Source of the DNA: Rotaria sordida
Taxonomy: Eukaryota > Rotifera > Eurotatoria > Philodinida > Philodinidae
Assembly (NCBI GenBank): GCA_905250125.1
Contig: CAJNOL010000249.1
Coordinates: 121,719-185,718, forward strand
Direction of reading: 5' to 3'
Length of the DNA: 64,000 bases
Shown: positions 38,301 to 57,337 of the stretch, piece by piece
Layout: every line of letters begins with the position of its first letter
Position numbering within the stretch: the stretch's first letter is position 1
Program-made: the position numbers and the translations under genes
The notes under the pieces: generated by a model
Databases searched by the model: none
The model's input: only the letters and a program-made list of their open reading frames with translations
What the model was told of the DNA's origin: nothing

Positions 38301-39754
38301 CGAAGCATTTTTTTCTTTTAATGAATTATTAAATTCTCTCTTATTTATATGACTTTATGATATTCCCACGAAGTTATATTGCTTTTTATTAGTTTTTCAA
38401 AAATTTGATATTCGTATTTCTGTTCCAACTGTACTATTTAGTAAAGTATATGTTTATAGGAAACAATCAAACATCATATAATTATTTTTATTGTTTAGAT
38501 GATTGATAATGCTCAAACTAATTTATCTTTATCATCAATAAATTAAGTGTGTAACACATATTAATAGATATGTTCGTTAATCTAATTAGGTAAAATTTAA
38601 TGTTTGATAATGATGTGAAAGATACAGAGTGTATTTTCATATGCAGAGTTATTGTATTTTATTTTACTATTTTATAAAAACGTCACATTATCTACAACTA
38701 TAGAAAATAATTTTTTTAAATTGTTTTCATTCTAACATAGTTAGAATGATATTCTGAAATATTCTTTTCATCTTACAAGAAAAAAATTCCCAATCTTCTA
38801 ATCGCTTTTTATTTCAAGCTATTGCCATTCAATCGATCATGATAAGTAGTAAAAAAGAAGTCTATTTCAATTTGATTTTTCAGTTTTCACTTATTATGTT
38901 ATGAGAGTTTTACTCGTTTTTCGTCCTACGAGGATAGAATCGCTAAGAGCTTCGATAATCAAATTTCGAGCTGAGATTTTGTTCAGAGATCGTTCTAACA
39001 GTCACTAGAAACACTCAAAGCTTGGGCGAGGATAAACATATCTGTATTAAAACGTAAATTTGTCATAAAAATGTCCTTCTTTTGAAAAACAGGCATGTTT
39101 TTTTTGAAATCGTGAATATCTTAGCAAGAATATGTTCGTTCTAATATAAACTTTAGCATGTTTCTATTGACTATAATGATGACCTGTGAATAAAATTTCA
39201 GTTCGAAAACTGGGTTATCAAATCGAAACATAGTTTTTCAATATTTTTCATGACTGATTGAATGACAATGGATCGAAGCGATTGAACAGTTTGAAATGTT
39301 TCCTCGTCAGTTAAAATTCTATTGATTTTTTGATTTTATTTTCTATATATTCAATCAATATTCATCATATATTAGCTATTACAGAAAGAGAAATTTATTT
39401 TATTATTTGTTTTCTTCAACACCTACTAAAGTTACTTCATTTCAAACTACACAATCATTTCACGAAGACAATACTGTTACAATTAAAAAAAAAAGGAGAA
39501 AAATAAAAATCTAAGGATTAAACTCATTTAAGCAATACATTCTCGTAATATGAATAAAAAGGAATTTGTTTGAATTTTTGCACAAAAAAAAGAGAAAAAG
39601 AAAACGAAGAAGGGAAAAGGTCAGTATGAGAAAAAAGAAAGAAAATAGTAATACATAAAACACACGCATACAACAGCATTGTTTTTCATTCGACTACATA
39701 TTAATTTTTTTTTTTTTTTGCTAAAAATATTTGACACACGGAAGAAGAAAATTT
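38301..39754. other. Intergenic region and 3' flank of the Na/K-ATPase beta gene
   Basis: AT-rich. There are purine-rich runs near 39585-39650 and a poly-T run near 39705. No gene is seen. Confidence 0.45.
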
Positions 39755-41063
39755 TTAAATATCTCCATTTAGACGTGAAGTTGCCTGTTGTGGTAGATCT
39801 TTAACATAAATTTGAAAACGTGTTATAGCTCGACCTGTTTTCTTATCAAAATCAATATTTTGACCATATACACGGCAGACAACATTAATTAATATATTTG
39901 GGCTTGGACTATTAAATTGAACCCAAATATATGGTGCTTGATATTTATCTTCACGATTAATTTTACCTCTAGAAAAAAACCAGATCGATCTATTCATACG
40001 AAAAGAATCTTTCATCATACTCATAAGGAAACCATGAGGTTTCAAGTGCACCACATTTAGTATCACGACCGTTTTCTGATATATAAGTTATATTTCCAAT
40101 ATTATCTTCGTCAGCGGGATACTACAAAAAAAAAAGTAATTTTTCATTTTTTTGTAAGTGATTAAATAATATAATGACTTCTCCATAACAATGGACATAG
40201 ACTGCACTAGCTGCTGTGGAGTTAGTTTTACATATACTAATATATGATTTTTTTTCGCCGTCTGGTGCACCTGGTTTTGGTTTAAAGCCAACAATCTAAT
40301 AAAATATTTTATTTTTTATAAATATTTTTCTATTATTTAATTTTACTTTATTCATTTTAACAAGTACACATGGTTTTCCTTTTGCAAAACCATATTGAGT
40401 AGCATTTGTACAATCACCTGGTTTATTAATGATGAATTTTCTAGTTGGTACTGGTCTTTCTCGAGGATCATCGTCTTCATCATCACTTTCTGCTTTCTCA
40501 ACCTTATCTTCTTTCCAATAGACTAAATAAATAATTGTCTTAGAAACAAAAAAAAACAAAACAACAACTACTGATTTTATTTACAAATTTGAAGGTATTG
40601 ATCAAGACTTTTAGCATAAACATTTGGTTCATTTGGGCGAGCATTTTTGTCAATGATTATTAAATTTTTATCAGCTTCTGGTTGAGGTCGAAAGCCAAGA
40701 CCTAAAACAAAAAGCTAATTAAAAAAAATTTTTTTCATAAATAAATATTCATACCAGGTGAAAGTGGATTTGATCGAGTAGCCATACGTGATTCTTCTAA
40801 ATAATATCGTGGTCGATCACGTGGTGATAATGCCATAAAAACAGCTAACATTGCACAGAAAAAACCAGCCAAACCAAGGTAGAAGAAGAAATAAAAAACA
40901 CCTAATTTAGCTATTTAGCAAAAGAAAAAACATTGTTCAATTATTCTTTTTTTATTTTAAATTTTTATTTTTATTTACTCCATCCTGCTCCATCTCTGCC
41001 AAGAAATTGTTTTCTTTTGGGATTGTATAATGCATTCATGAAAGAAGAAACTCGACCACCCAT
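39755..41063 (-). CDS. Sodium/potassium-transporting ATPase subunit beta
   Basis: Seven exons on the minus strand: 40979-41063, 40755-40910, 40585-40701, 40347-40522, 40179-40295, 40021-40121 and 39755-39968. All are GT-AG with introns of 51-68 bp, giving 321 residues. This is the glycosylated chaperone subunit of the P-type Na/K pump. The short cytoplasmic N terminus (GRVSSFMNALYNPKRKQFLG) is followed by the single membrane helix (about 31-55, with YLGLAGFFCAMLAVF). The ectodomain has six cysteines in the family's three-disulfide order (GDC...KPC, SIC...VHC, TKC...VVC) and Asn-x-Thr/Ser glycosylation sites (NAT, NST, NIT). The C-terminal immunoglobulin-like part contains IWVQF and VVCRVYGQNI. 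An acidic insert (ESDDEDDDPRER) in the stalk is unusual. No alpha subunit lies in the window. Confidence 0.95.
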
Positions 41064-41949
41064 GTTGATAACTTTATTGTGTATGTATATTACTTATCTA
41101 CAAGAAAAAAACAACTTGTTTCTTCGATGGTGATCTGATTTCTTTCTTTTTTTTTTTGCCTCGACTAACTCTATTCACGATAATAAAAAAAGAAGAAAAA
41201 AGTAATTCTATGTATGCTGAATAAAAAAAAAAAAAAGAAAAAGGAAGGTATTTTATCTTGGTGCATTACGATCGACTGCATACAGTTTATCATGCAGAAA
41301 AAAAACCCGAAAGAAATGATTTGTTTCTCTTCTTACACGTAAAGCCGCACTATGAAAAAAACTGTTTTTCTTTTATTAAAGGGCAAACGATTCTATCGGT
41401 TGGTTGTTATTCTCGTTGGAAGAAAAAAAAAAGAGTCCGACGTCGAGGAATAAAAAAAAAAAAAGAAGTTTTTCATATTCTTATTCATATTTATATTTCA
41501 ATGATCAGTAAGCAAAAATAAAAATAAAAAGAACGAATCTAAGGTGTATATTCAAGGTTATTCAAGTTTATGATGCTAGAGAAAATGTTCAAGGCCATAT
41601 ATCAAATATAAAAGAATTTCTTCGGCTAAAACATATATCTGCCATCGTAACTCTTTTTTCTTGTGTTTATGGAATATGCTTATCTTTTTATGATTGGTTA
41701 GATGAAGCTGGTGCAACCAGTGATGCCATGATTTAGCGACCTCTGATGAATTCAACAAGAACAAACGCACTTTCTTTATGTAAAAACGTAGAAGAACTTT
41801 ACGAGCAATTTTTTTTATATATCTTAACAGGTGAATCGTAATCTTCAACATTGAAAGATATTAAAACTTAATAATGAAAAATTTTCTGTATATTTTTATA
41901 TTTTGCTAATTGTTATCAGAAATACAACGTTGAAAAACGTATTTGTTGT
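41064..41949. other. 5' flank of the Na/K-ATPase beta gene
   Basis: A-rich and T-rich runs. The open frames at 41258-41521 and 41576-41851 are lysine-rich or otherwise low complexity, start at non-ATG codons or lack domains, and are not called. Confidence 0.45.
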
Positions 41950-43240
41950 ATTGAAGTTATAAATTCGATCAGACTGATTATCGAAGTTGTTTTTATCAAG
42001 TTAAGTAATAAATAGTTGATTATTTTTATGACATCATCGAAAATTATGTGTAAAGTTAATCTTGTATCGAAACAAAGAACATATATATGTGTGTACGGAA
42101 AGAACAAAAATGTACGAGCTCCTATATACCATGCGATCATTCACAGTCGCCTAAAGAAAGCATGGATATCAACAAGAACAGCTGTGGATAATCACAATCA
42201 TTCAACGAAAGTCGAATTTGTATTGAAACAGGTACTTCAAGTAAGATTACATGCCGATGTAGACATTGTATCGAGTATACAATCGCCCAAAAAAAATTCA
42301 GAAAATCTTCTATACTGACTATCCGGACTACAAAATAATACGTATCCAAAAAATAGCCATATACCTTATTTACAATTGATTAGTACGTCTCATGAGGGAA
42401 CATTTTCGACTAAGTAGTCGCTTTTGAATTTAGAAGACAGACCCCAGTGAGACATAAAAAATCTCAAAAGGACAAGCTCCATTAGACCTTCTGCCCAAAG
42501 TTATAGGCATTTTATTAGAAATTTAGCCTCTGGTATGGTATATAACAACAAACCAAATGATGGTATTTTAACCTGAAATTCTTCCTATAGACAGGTCTAT
42601 TTGTCAGTGAGCTGGTTTTTTCAGAACATTTTACTGACAAATAGATTTGTTTGTGGGGAAAATCTCAGTTCGAAATGTCACGATTTAATTTGTTAGTATA
42701 TACCGTATCAGAGGCTAAAATGCTAGTAAAATAATGCCTATAACTTTGAACAGAGCACCTAAGAAGACTTATCCGTTAGAGATTTTTCATATCTGACTGG
42801 AGTCTACTTTCGGAATTCAAAAGCGTTTGGTCGATTGAAAACGTTCTCTTGTCAGATCTGCAGATTTTAATAATGGAGATAATCAGCTAACAATTTTTTT
42901 GGCTCTTTTTTTTAGATGATTGTATATTCAGCATAATATCGACATCAGCATGTAATCCCATTTCACGTAACTGCTTCAATACAGATTTGACTTTTGTTGG
43001 ATGATCATGATTATTTACGACTGTTCGTGATGTTTTTTATAATTTCTTTATGTGATTATGTCGTTTACAAGAGTCTGTACATTTCTTTTTGTTCTTTTGA
43101 TATATACATAGATATGTCTTTTTGTTTCGGTGAAAGCTTAATTTTAAATGTCAGTTTTGATGATCTCATATAAATAATCATCTATTCACTGCTTAATTTA
43201 ATCAAAACAGCCTCGATACAATTTAATATACAATTTTGCA
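41950..43240. repeat. 1.3 kb inverted duplication with a palindromic core
   Basis: The inner part is strongly palindromic, with CTATTTGTCAGT near 42598 against ACTGACAAATAG near 42634 and CAAAGTTATAGGCATT near 42497 against its complement near 42738. The similarity continues outward: 42170-42305 (plus) matches 42890-43025 (minus), and 42016-42110 matches about 43085-43180. Translated in the corresponding frame, the outer arms give related peptides (MTSSK...VSKQ against MRSSK...SPKQ; LHADVDI in both). This suggests the arms derive from coding DNA. No intact gene remains. Confidence 0.65.
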
Positions 43241-44365
43241 TAATTTATGATATATCATCTTCAAAAATTTTTTCTCAAACAAGTGAAATGGACAGTAGTG
43301 TTATGAATCCCAATTTAATTCTAATTCAGATCGAATATTTATTAATTTTACAAAAAAGATACAGATCAATGGCGAACACATCTTTTAACTTCAATTATAT
43401 TGGTAAATTTAAAAAAAGCAAAAATCATTGATTTATTAGATTCTGGATTTGAAATCAATCTTCTTGGTATTCATTAGAACTGACACAACATTTTGTCTTG
43501 TAATATGACATGATAATTTTCTTTTGATATACTACATTCAATTAATTTCACATTTGGCCACTACATTTGGATTCAATTGTGTAATAGATGAAATGAGTAA
43601 TCATTATATGAATATTGACTAAATTACTTTTTCGAGAAAGCAATAAAAAATAATATTGGAAGCACTGGCAATTATATGCAAATAAATATAGAACAAGTTA
43701 AGGAACTGATGTGCTCTTTCGTTTGTAATAAAAAAAATACAAAATCAACCTTAGCGAAGCAAAAACGTCGATGACATTTTTTTTTGACTGCGTGCATTGA
43801 GCATTTTTATCGTACTATATAATTTTTCAGCATAATGAAAATAGGTTTTGATATTCAATGAATAAATCATTTATCAAACTAAAGCTTATAAAAAAAAGCA
43901 ATTATTTCCTTTAAGAAAAAAAACCAGTGTACTAAAACAAAGATCAATGAGAAAATAAGTATATTTCCTTTTGTAGAATTTTTCAGCTTCTTTTATGCTA
44001 ATGACTTTTTAAGTAAAAATATCCTAAAAACTGCTTTCGAGCGCCCTCTACTGAGCTTTTTTTCCTTTTATTAAAATTAGTATTTATTATAATTTTTTTT
44101 CAATAATAAAATATTATAAGAATAAAATTTTCAAGTTTTTTTTTATTTCATTGACTCTTTTTAAAATGATTGGTATGCAAGATGCTTATCGGTTCTTATA
44201 AGGATATTCCAGGCTGTCGACACGCTTAACTACAGAACGAGTGTCTGTACGTGTAAATCCTACGTATGCATGTTTTAACTTTTTCATTGAATTTAGTGAA
44301 TCATCTATAAGAACATATGATTTTCTTTTTTTTTCTTTATAGTTGTCATTTCAATCTAGAGGATC
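43241..44365. other. 5' flank of the SERCA gene
   Basis: AT-rich. A T-rich tract ending TTTCTTTATAG at 44332-44342, just above the start codon, is a strong splice acceptor. It would close a 5' UTR intron or accept a trans-spliced leader. No coding sequence is seen. Confidence 0.45.
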
Positions 44366-46700
<2,335 letters not shown>

Positions 46701-47464
46701 AAGATTTCATTTTTTTCAAAATCTATTGTCCGACGGTGATCTTTTTTCCATATGGATAAAAACAGATGTGTAAAAAAAGATCAATAATAGAACTTCAACT
46801 AATTGTCATTCTATTATGATAATTCCCTACCCGTTTGTTCTATTTCTATATAGTTTTATCGTATTAGAATAGAACATTGATACCACCATCTTTTCTCTTC
46901 TCTGGTGCATGTATTAAATCTTTAATTACTAATAGATTTTTCTTTTGTTCTTTTTTTTTTGATGACATGACCCTAAAGTATGTGCAGTTGTTTCTCTTGT
47001 TTTCCTGTATAACTTTTTTTTTCTTTATATAGTTTTGTCCTATTTTTTTCTTTGTCTTACACTCAGAAACATACCTGTTGTTGCATTGATGACAACAGTT
47101 ATTTATTGTTCCTGGATTCTTTCTTTGTCATTTTGGAATACAAACACACGAGTCATGTGTTCAATATTTTTCTCTTATATTTTTTTTCTCATACAATCAA
47201 TCAATTGAGTAAGGTAATAAGTATGGAGTATCGAGCGATGATGGTAGGTCAGGGAGATGACCTATATACAAGTAACATAAGTGTAGGTAGAAAGAAGAGG
47301 AGAAACGAAAAAAAAATGTACTGATTCAAACAATATGCTGTTTGTCTAGGCAAGTGAAGGATGTTGATTTTCGTTTTTTTTTTAGATAGATTCTATTGAT
47401 TCTCTTGTATAAATTTATTAAATTCGTGCAAATTTTCATTTTTTTTTTTGTATCAAAATTTTAA
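46701..47464. other. Spacer between SERCA and myosin light chain genes
   Basis: T-rich. It contains the SERCA 3' UTR and the light-chain promoter. The open frame at 47052-47324 has no recognisable domain. No TATA-like element is clear. Confidence 0.45.
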
Positions 47465-48091
47465 ATGGCATCACGAGCTAAAGCTAAACCACCAAAAAAG
47501 CGTCAACAACGCGCTACTTCAAATATTTTTGCCATGTTTGATCAATCTCAAATTCAAGAATATAAAGAAGCTTTTAATATAATTGATCATGATCGGGTAT
47601 ACTTGATTAATGCATTTGTTTTCTGTGTTCATCATTTAACTTTTTATTTTTAGGATGGTTTTATTAGTGGTGATGATCTTAAAGATATGTTTGCTTCATT
47701 AGGTATGATTAGATTGTATTAAATCGATTTCTATTAAGATAATACTTGTTTTTTTTTTACAGGTAAAGTAGTTACTGATACTGAAGTTGATGCAATGATA
47801 CGTGAAGCACCAGGTGATATAAATTTTACTATGTTTTTAACACTATTTGGTGAAAAATTAACGGGTACTGATCCTGAAGATGTAATTAAAAATGCATTTA
47901 TGTCATTAGATGAAGATGGTTCAGGTAAAATTTCTGAAGAACGTTTACGTGAATTATTAATGACAATTGGCGATCGATATAGTGATGAAGAAGTTGATGA
48001 ATTATTTAAAGAAGCACCAATTAAAAATGGTTTATTTGATTATCAAGAATTTGTTAAAATTCTCAAATATGGACGAAAAGATCAAGATTAA
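47465..48091 (+). CDS. Myosin regulatory light chain, non-muscle/smooth type
   Basis: Exons 47465-47596, 47654-47702 and 47763-48091 (introns 57 and 60 bp) give 169 residues, the family's usual length. It binds the IQ motif of the myosin II heavy chain and regulates motor activity. The basic N terminus with [15 protein letters not shown] places Thr18 and Ser19 exactly at the myosin-light-chain-kinase sites of the vertebrate non-muscle/smooth protein. The first EF-hand ([12 protein letters not shown]) keeps a divalent-metal loop. The third ([12 protein letters not shown]) also looks loop-competent, while the second and fourth are degenerate. A poly-A signal AATAAA lies at 48233. Identification is firm. 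Confidence 0.96.
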
Positions 48092-48232
48092 AAAAAAACA
48101 ACAACTTCTCTTTCTTTTTATTCAGATATTTCAAAAACAAAAAAGAAAATGTAATGAACGTTTGATATGTCAGTTAGAATCACAGGGATAATTCTTCTTT
48201 TTTTTTTTCTTTTGCTTATATCTTATTTCCAT

Positions 48233-48238
48233 AATAAA
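48233..48238 (+). terminator. Poly-A signal AATAAA of the myosin light chain gene
   Basis: Canonical hexamer 142 bp after the stop codon. A second AATAAA lies at about 48324. Confidence 0.55.
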
Positions 48239-48649
48239 CATTCGATAATCTCTTATTTCTTCCATGTGTATATCTATTATATTAGTTAATCATTATCATT
48301 TCTCTTTTTTTATTCGAAGAAAAATAAAGTGAAAGATAGATATATCACAGTATGCACTTATTCATAGTTTTAGTCTTATTGAATACGAATCTTTGTTAAA
48401 ATAATCAATTGATGAGCTATCTAACGTGTAAATAACTGAATCAACTAACAGCTTGATAGAACTGCTAGATGTCTTATGTATATCGATAAATTAATCAAAG
48501 TTCCTTTTCGGACAGTACAAATGTGAATTTTAAAAGTGGTGAATATGGTAGATTGATAATCGAAAAGTTGAACTTAATTTATTTATCATGATATTCTCTG
48601 AACTTTTCCAGTAAAAAAATAGCAAATGGTTTCAAATCATTTTCATCTA
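48239..48649. other. Spacer
   Basis: AT-rich, with no coding or repeat signal that I can support. Confidence 0.45.
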
Positions 48650-49105
48650 ACGAAGGAACGCCTACAAGTGCGATTCATCAATCAAATCCATTGTTCTTTC
48701 TAAGTTATTACAGTTTTACTAAATGTTTTATCTTCGACAAAATATTGATGAAAAAAAATCGAATTATGAAAATTTGCTCATGGATGAGTCTCGTGAATCT
48801 TAGAATGTCCTGAAAATTTCACCCGAAAAGGATGTACTCTTTTTGAGATATTCGATATGGAAAAATAATCATGTGTCACAAAGAAATGTAAGAAAGTCCA
48901 ATGTTTTCAATATTCGATATCTCAAAAAGAATGTGTCTTGTTGGGCTGAAATTTTCAGGTCATTCTATTGTTTACGAGACCTACCTAAGGGCGAAATTTC
49001 GTAATTCGACTTTTTCATCGATTCTTTGCCAGAGATACAAAAAAATTAAGTCTACTTATGCGCAAAAATATTAGTCTCACCTAGGAATCCTCCCTCGAAC
49101 GAAAT
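48650..49105. repeat. Foldback element, family shared with 37.64 kb
   Basis: Arms meet near 48850-48930. CTTTTTGAGATATTCGATAT (48839) faces ATATTCGATATCTCAAAAAG (48922). Further out, GAATGTCCTGAAAATTTCA faces TGAAATTTTCAGGTCATTC. The outer part carries GTATCTCTGGCAAAGAATCG read inverted near 49040. The layout and several blocks match 37640-38035. Ends are approximate. Confidence 0.72.
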
Positions 49106-50269
49106 ACTTGAGTTCATGTTTTAAGTGTCACATAGATAAAAATTCTAAGTTTCATTATAATAAATCTTTGATAAAATAGAAGTATGTTAATGGAAAGTGC
49201 AAAGTTCTATACTTCCAGAGAACATAGTTAACACTGACATTTTATACAAAAAAAAAACTTAATACAGATTAATGTTTTTGCCATTTAGCTTTCTTTTTCT
49301 AATCATTGTCACTCAACATCTATTCCAATTATATTTAATCTAATTCACACTTATCGATTATTTCTATAGCAAACAGTCTGATTACTGAAAGCAAAACTAG
49401 AATAGCCATTTCAAATATTCTAATTGCCATATTTAAGAAAGAAATCATATTATTATATTTATTTTGTGTATCTATTTTGAAAGAAAAACAACAATTTGTC
49501 ATTACCAATGACAAAAAGCAGATACCCATACACAAATTGAAGAGAATTACATTACGAATCAAGAAAATACTTCATTAATAATAATGATTTAGTACATTTA
49601 TAAGTTATACTTTTCAGATTTTATGTTGTCAAAGTTGACTATTATAATAAAATTTTCAAAGGTATAATTCTACTCCGTATTATCTTTAAAAAAATATAAT
49701 TATAAGACAAAGAATGTCAAAGATATAATAACAGAAAACATTATGAGAAAATCAATCAACATTTTATCTGACAACTTATTTGCTAGGCAATTATGTTATA
49801 TTACTTATTCTATTGATATTTAAGGACTAGACTATACTATCCTTCTATTGCAAATATTAGTTGTCTTCTGTAAAATAAGATACGTATTAAATCAAGGCTG
49901 TACTATTATCGCACTCGATATTGATTGTTTTATTGCTTTTGATTAATACTTGATGATCAACTATTGTCCATAGTTAAAATAGCAAAACACACTTATACAC
50001 TGTTCATCATTGCATTTTTGTGTTATTTCTCTTTAGAATTTCATTTTTGTCTTTTTTTTATTAAAAAAAAATTTGATAAATAATTGACTTCAATGATATT
50101 ATCGAGAGTCGAAATGCGCTACTCTTAAAAATGTTATTCTTAATCTGATCGATGACATTATTGTTTCAATATTTTATCTAAGTTATTTAATATGTAATAC
50201 GTACTTTGTTATAAATGTTATTGAGATAATTTTCATTTAATTAAAGTATTCCGTCGATATGTCCTTTTG

Positions 50270-50324
50270 ATTTTATCAGCACATTTTTTTCTGTATTGGC
50301 AAAAAATATATGTGCTGATAAAAT
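50270..50324. other. 55-nt hairpin with a perfect 15-bp stem
   Basis: ATTTTATCAGCACAT and its exact complement ATGTGCTGATAAAAT enclose about 25 nt. Within that, T6 and A6 can pair too, leaving a loop of about ten. The size and shape resemble a small pre-miRNA or a minimal MITE. No promoter is visible. Confidence 0.5.
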
Positions 50325-50724
50325 ATGGGGGGCAACATGCTGTAGAAAAGAAATGACAGACAAACAAATAGTTCTGTTACTCAATATTCTCAGATTGCAA
50401 TATTAAATGAAGAATAACTTAATCGTATTTATCAAATTATGGCAAATTTTTCTCATATTCTTATTCGTTTTTATAGTCATCAATGTTCTGTGAACTCATC
50501 AAAATACAGCTTGCTCTTTCTTTCTTGTATTTTTCTCTTCATAATTATTTATTTTGAAATTTTCTTTATCTCATTATAAACACTTGCAAGTATTACAAAA
50601 TAAATATGTTTAAAATGTATATCTTATTGTAAAAGTTAACAACTAAATTTTATTAGCAAGTTAAATCTATCTTGTAAAGATGCATCGACGAATACGTTTT
50701 AAAAAACCGTATGTATGGTAGGGT

Positions 50725-50805
50725 CTACCGAGTCCAAAATTTTCTTACTCGAGCCCAGGTCGGTTCGGAATCAACTCGACGGGCTCTAATATATGACAAT
50801 CAAAC
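50725..50805. repeat. Dispersed repeat copy
   Basis: CCGAGTCCAAAATTTTC followed by two GAGCCC/GGGCTC blocks about 45 bp apart. Related copies are at 4195-4305 (inverted) and 51905-52015. Confidence 0.55.
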
Positions 50806-51904
50806 AGCTTGTATCTATAACGTTCCGAAATGCCGTATTAGACAAAGAATGAGTTTTTTACATTTATTGTTCATAATAGAAACGCAGAATACGTGAACTT
50901 ATAATTGTATGTACGTGAAAGTGGTACTTTTTTAAATATATCCTATCGATTAACATTTACAGTTCGACGAGATAAAAAACAAAATATCAATAAGCTTTCA
51001 TTGTAAATAATAAGATGGAAACGATTCTTTTGAGATTTTGTAGTAATGATACAAAGCAATGATCTATATAGAGCAAAAAGATATAAAAGAAAACCATTTG
51101 AATGAAATAAATAAATATTTTCAATATCTTTTTCATTGGTTGATATATCAACTGTAATCGAACGTCATCTGTTTCCTAAATTAAGATTGGATAATCGAAA
51201 CTAGCATTTATTCTTTTGACTATTTATGTCTTTGTTTTATTCTAAAATTGTTTTTTATTCGTAATTTTATTCTAGAACATAATCTTTTATCTATTTTTGA
51301 AAATAGGTTGTTTTATATATATAGATCTCAAATTGTAAATAAAGATAATATTATTCAATAGTATCTATCTTAATATGGTTTCCAACGATGCATAGATAAT
51401 AAAGAATTTGATTAAAAAAAACATGATTATCTTTTTATTTATATGAAAAAATTGTAATTAAAAACTATTCAATGTCGATGAGGTATTAGTAAATTTTTTA
51501 TATGAATAATTAATTTTTATAAATTTTCAATTTTAGATACCTGTTGATGAGCTTGTAAAATGAATTATTATTTCTATTTATGATTTAAGAAGTTGAAAAG
51601 TTAAGCTTAATTGAATAGAATTATGTTATTGAAGATAACAATTCAATAATTAGTTGACTACCAATCGTTTAAAATCACTCTCCAAGTGTATACAAACTCT
51701 TTATTATTTTTTAATTTATCTTTATTTCTATTTGACATTAAATCATTTTATTCTCTAGGTCGAATTCGGATCATTACATATAAATGATAATTTATATTTA
51801 TCTATGCGTATTTTTTTTTCTTTTTAAAAATCTAGAACAGTGTTGTGCTCAGATTTTCTTTTGCGGAGGATGAACATGTAATTTTTTGAAACACAAACTC
51901 CAGA

Positions 51905-52015
51905 AGGATCAGCTCGATCTTCGGAGAGGCTCAGCCCCCACTAGAGCCCGTTGAGTTTAAAATTTTTAGATTCAATCTGGGATCAACCCGACGAGTTTTA
52001 ACCTTCACGTGCCAT
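51905..52015. repeat. Dispersed repeat copy, degenerate
   Basis: AGAGCCCGTTGAGTTTAAAA, then CAATCTGGGATCAACCCGAC. It shares order and motifs with 50725-50805 but is more diverged. It lies about 80 bp before a gene start. Confidence 0.5.
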
Positions 52016-52093
52016 ATAAGACATTGACCTAGAAGAAAGAAATGAATGTTTTATAATTTTATACGAATGATTTTAGATTATTCAAACTAAAAA

Positions 52094-52476
52094 ATGTCGA
52101 AAGATTTAGATCCAACTGGTGGAATGTTTAGTGGTAGATTTATGTAATATAATTTCATTTCGTTGTTTGTCTTTTCTATAGGAACACAAAACACAATGGT
52201 TGGAAAGATTAAAGGTCCCGGAAAACCAGATCCTCAAACGTAAATATTTTGAATAAAATCATTAAATTTTGATTTGAAAGTTTTAGATCTGCTCCACCGG
52301 GTGCTAGAACTGATATTGTAAATCCAAATCAACCGGCTGAGTAATATTTTTTTTGATTAGTCTTATTTAAATCAATTTATTTTTTTAGTCCAAATCGTGA
52401 TCATGAACCAAAAATTGATTTTCAAAAAGAACCAATACCAGGTCAAGGACCTCAATCTGGTGGCTCTCATAAATAA
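52094..52476 (+). CDS. Small disordered protein, 79 residues, four exons
   Basis: Exons 52094-52133, 52182-52239, 52287-52340 and 52389-52476 have three introns of 47-48 bp. All are GT-AG and in frame, 240 nt with stop. The protein begins MSKDLDPTGGMFSG. It is rich in Gly, Pro, Asn, Gln, Asp and Lys (GKIKGPGKPDPQT, DIVNPNQPADPNRD), has no cysteine or hydrophobic segment, and ends GGSHK. It is expected to be unfolded and hydrophilic. I recognise no domain. It lies 112 bp upstream of RBBP4 on the same strand with its own AATAAA at 52522, an operon-like spacing. The exact frame across three junctions makes a real gene likely. Confidence 0.72.
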
Positions 52477-52521
52477 CTTTTTTTGTTTTTTCATTTTTTT
52501 TTTCTATGTGATAAACAAGCT

Positions 52522-56768
<4,247 letters not shown>

Positions 56769-57337
56769 ATTTATAAAATATCTTTTCCTTCTTTTTTTTT
56801 CTGTATTATTGTATCATGTAAAATCTCTTTTGCAAATCTAGAAAATGACTGTTGAAAAAAAACCAACAATAAATATATTAAATAACATGATGAAATCAAT
56901 TGCAAAATATTTTATATACTTAAAATACAGGTATTCTTTATGCAAATAATTCATATTAAATTACGATTATATTTAAACTAACCAACCGTATCTTAAGAAT
57001 GAATGTAATTATTCATTAGGTTTTTTTTTACTTCATTTTTCTGCTATTTAGTAATATTTCATTGGTGTATAGTACTGATGTTAACCATGAAACATATGTA
57101 TGTTCGCGAAAAAAAATAAGAACAAGTAAAAGAAAGACGAGAAAGAAAAAAAACACGGTATTTTTACCCTATTGGACAGGTAGATGCGTTATGATAGTCA
57201 CTATTGCACTACGAATCAGCACTTTGGACTCAATACGCTAGAGCAAAAATAGAATATTATAACGCAAATAATTAACAAAAAATAGGTATTTATCTTGTTT
57301 CTTTTTTATTTTATTTTTTTAGCATTCTTAACATAGA
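56769..57337. other. Spacer between RBBP4 and the dehydrogenase gene
   Basis: Contains the RBBP4 poly-A signal (56868-56873) and an AT-rich promoter region. A T-rich acceptor-like TTTTTTTTAG ends at 57322, 15 nt before the next start codon, and may accept a spliced leader. Confidence 0.5.

Larger units (their letters stand above)
49106..52093. other. Long AT-rich intergenic region
   Basis: No gene supported. It contains a strong short hairpin (50270-50324) and two copies of a dispersed repeat (50725-50805 and 51905-52015), listed separately. Open frames 49335-49562 and 50711-50896 lack recognisable content. Confidence 0.5.

Noticed and set aside
50711-50805. Possible tRNA because of a GGTTCG-like box
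   Set aside because: No acceptor stem or anticodon arm can be drawn; the motif belongs to a dispersed repeat with two other copies.
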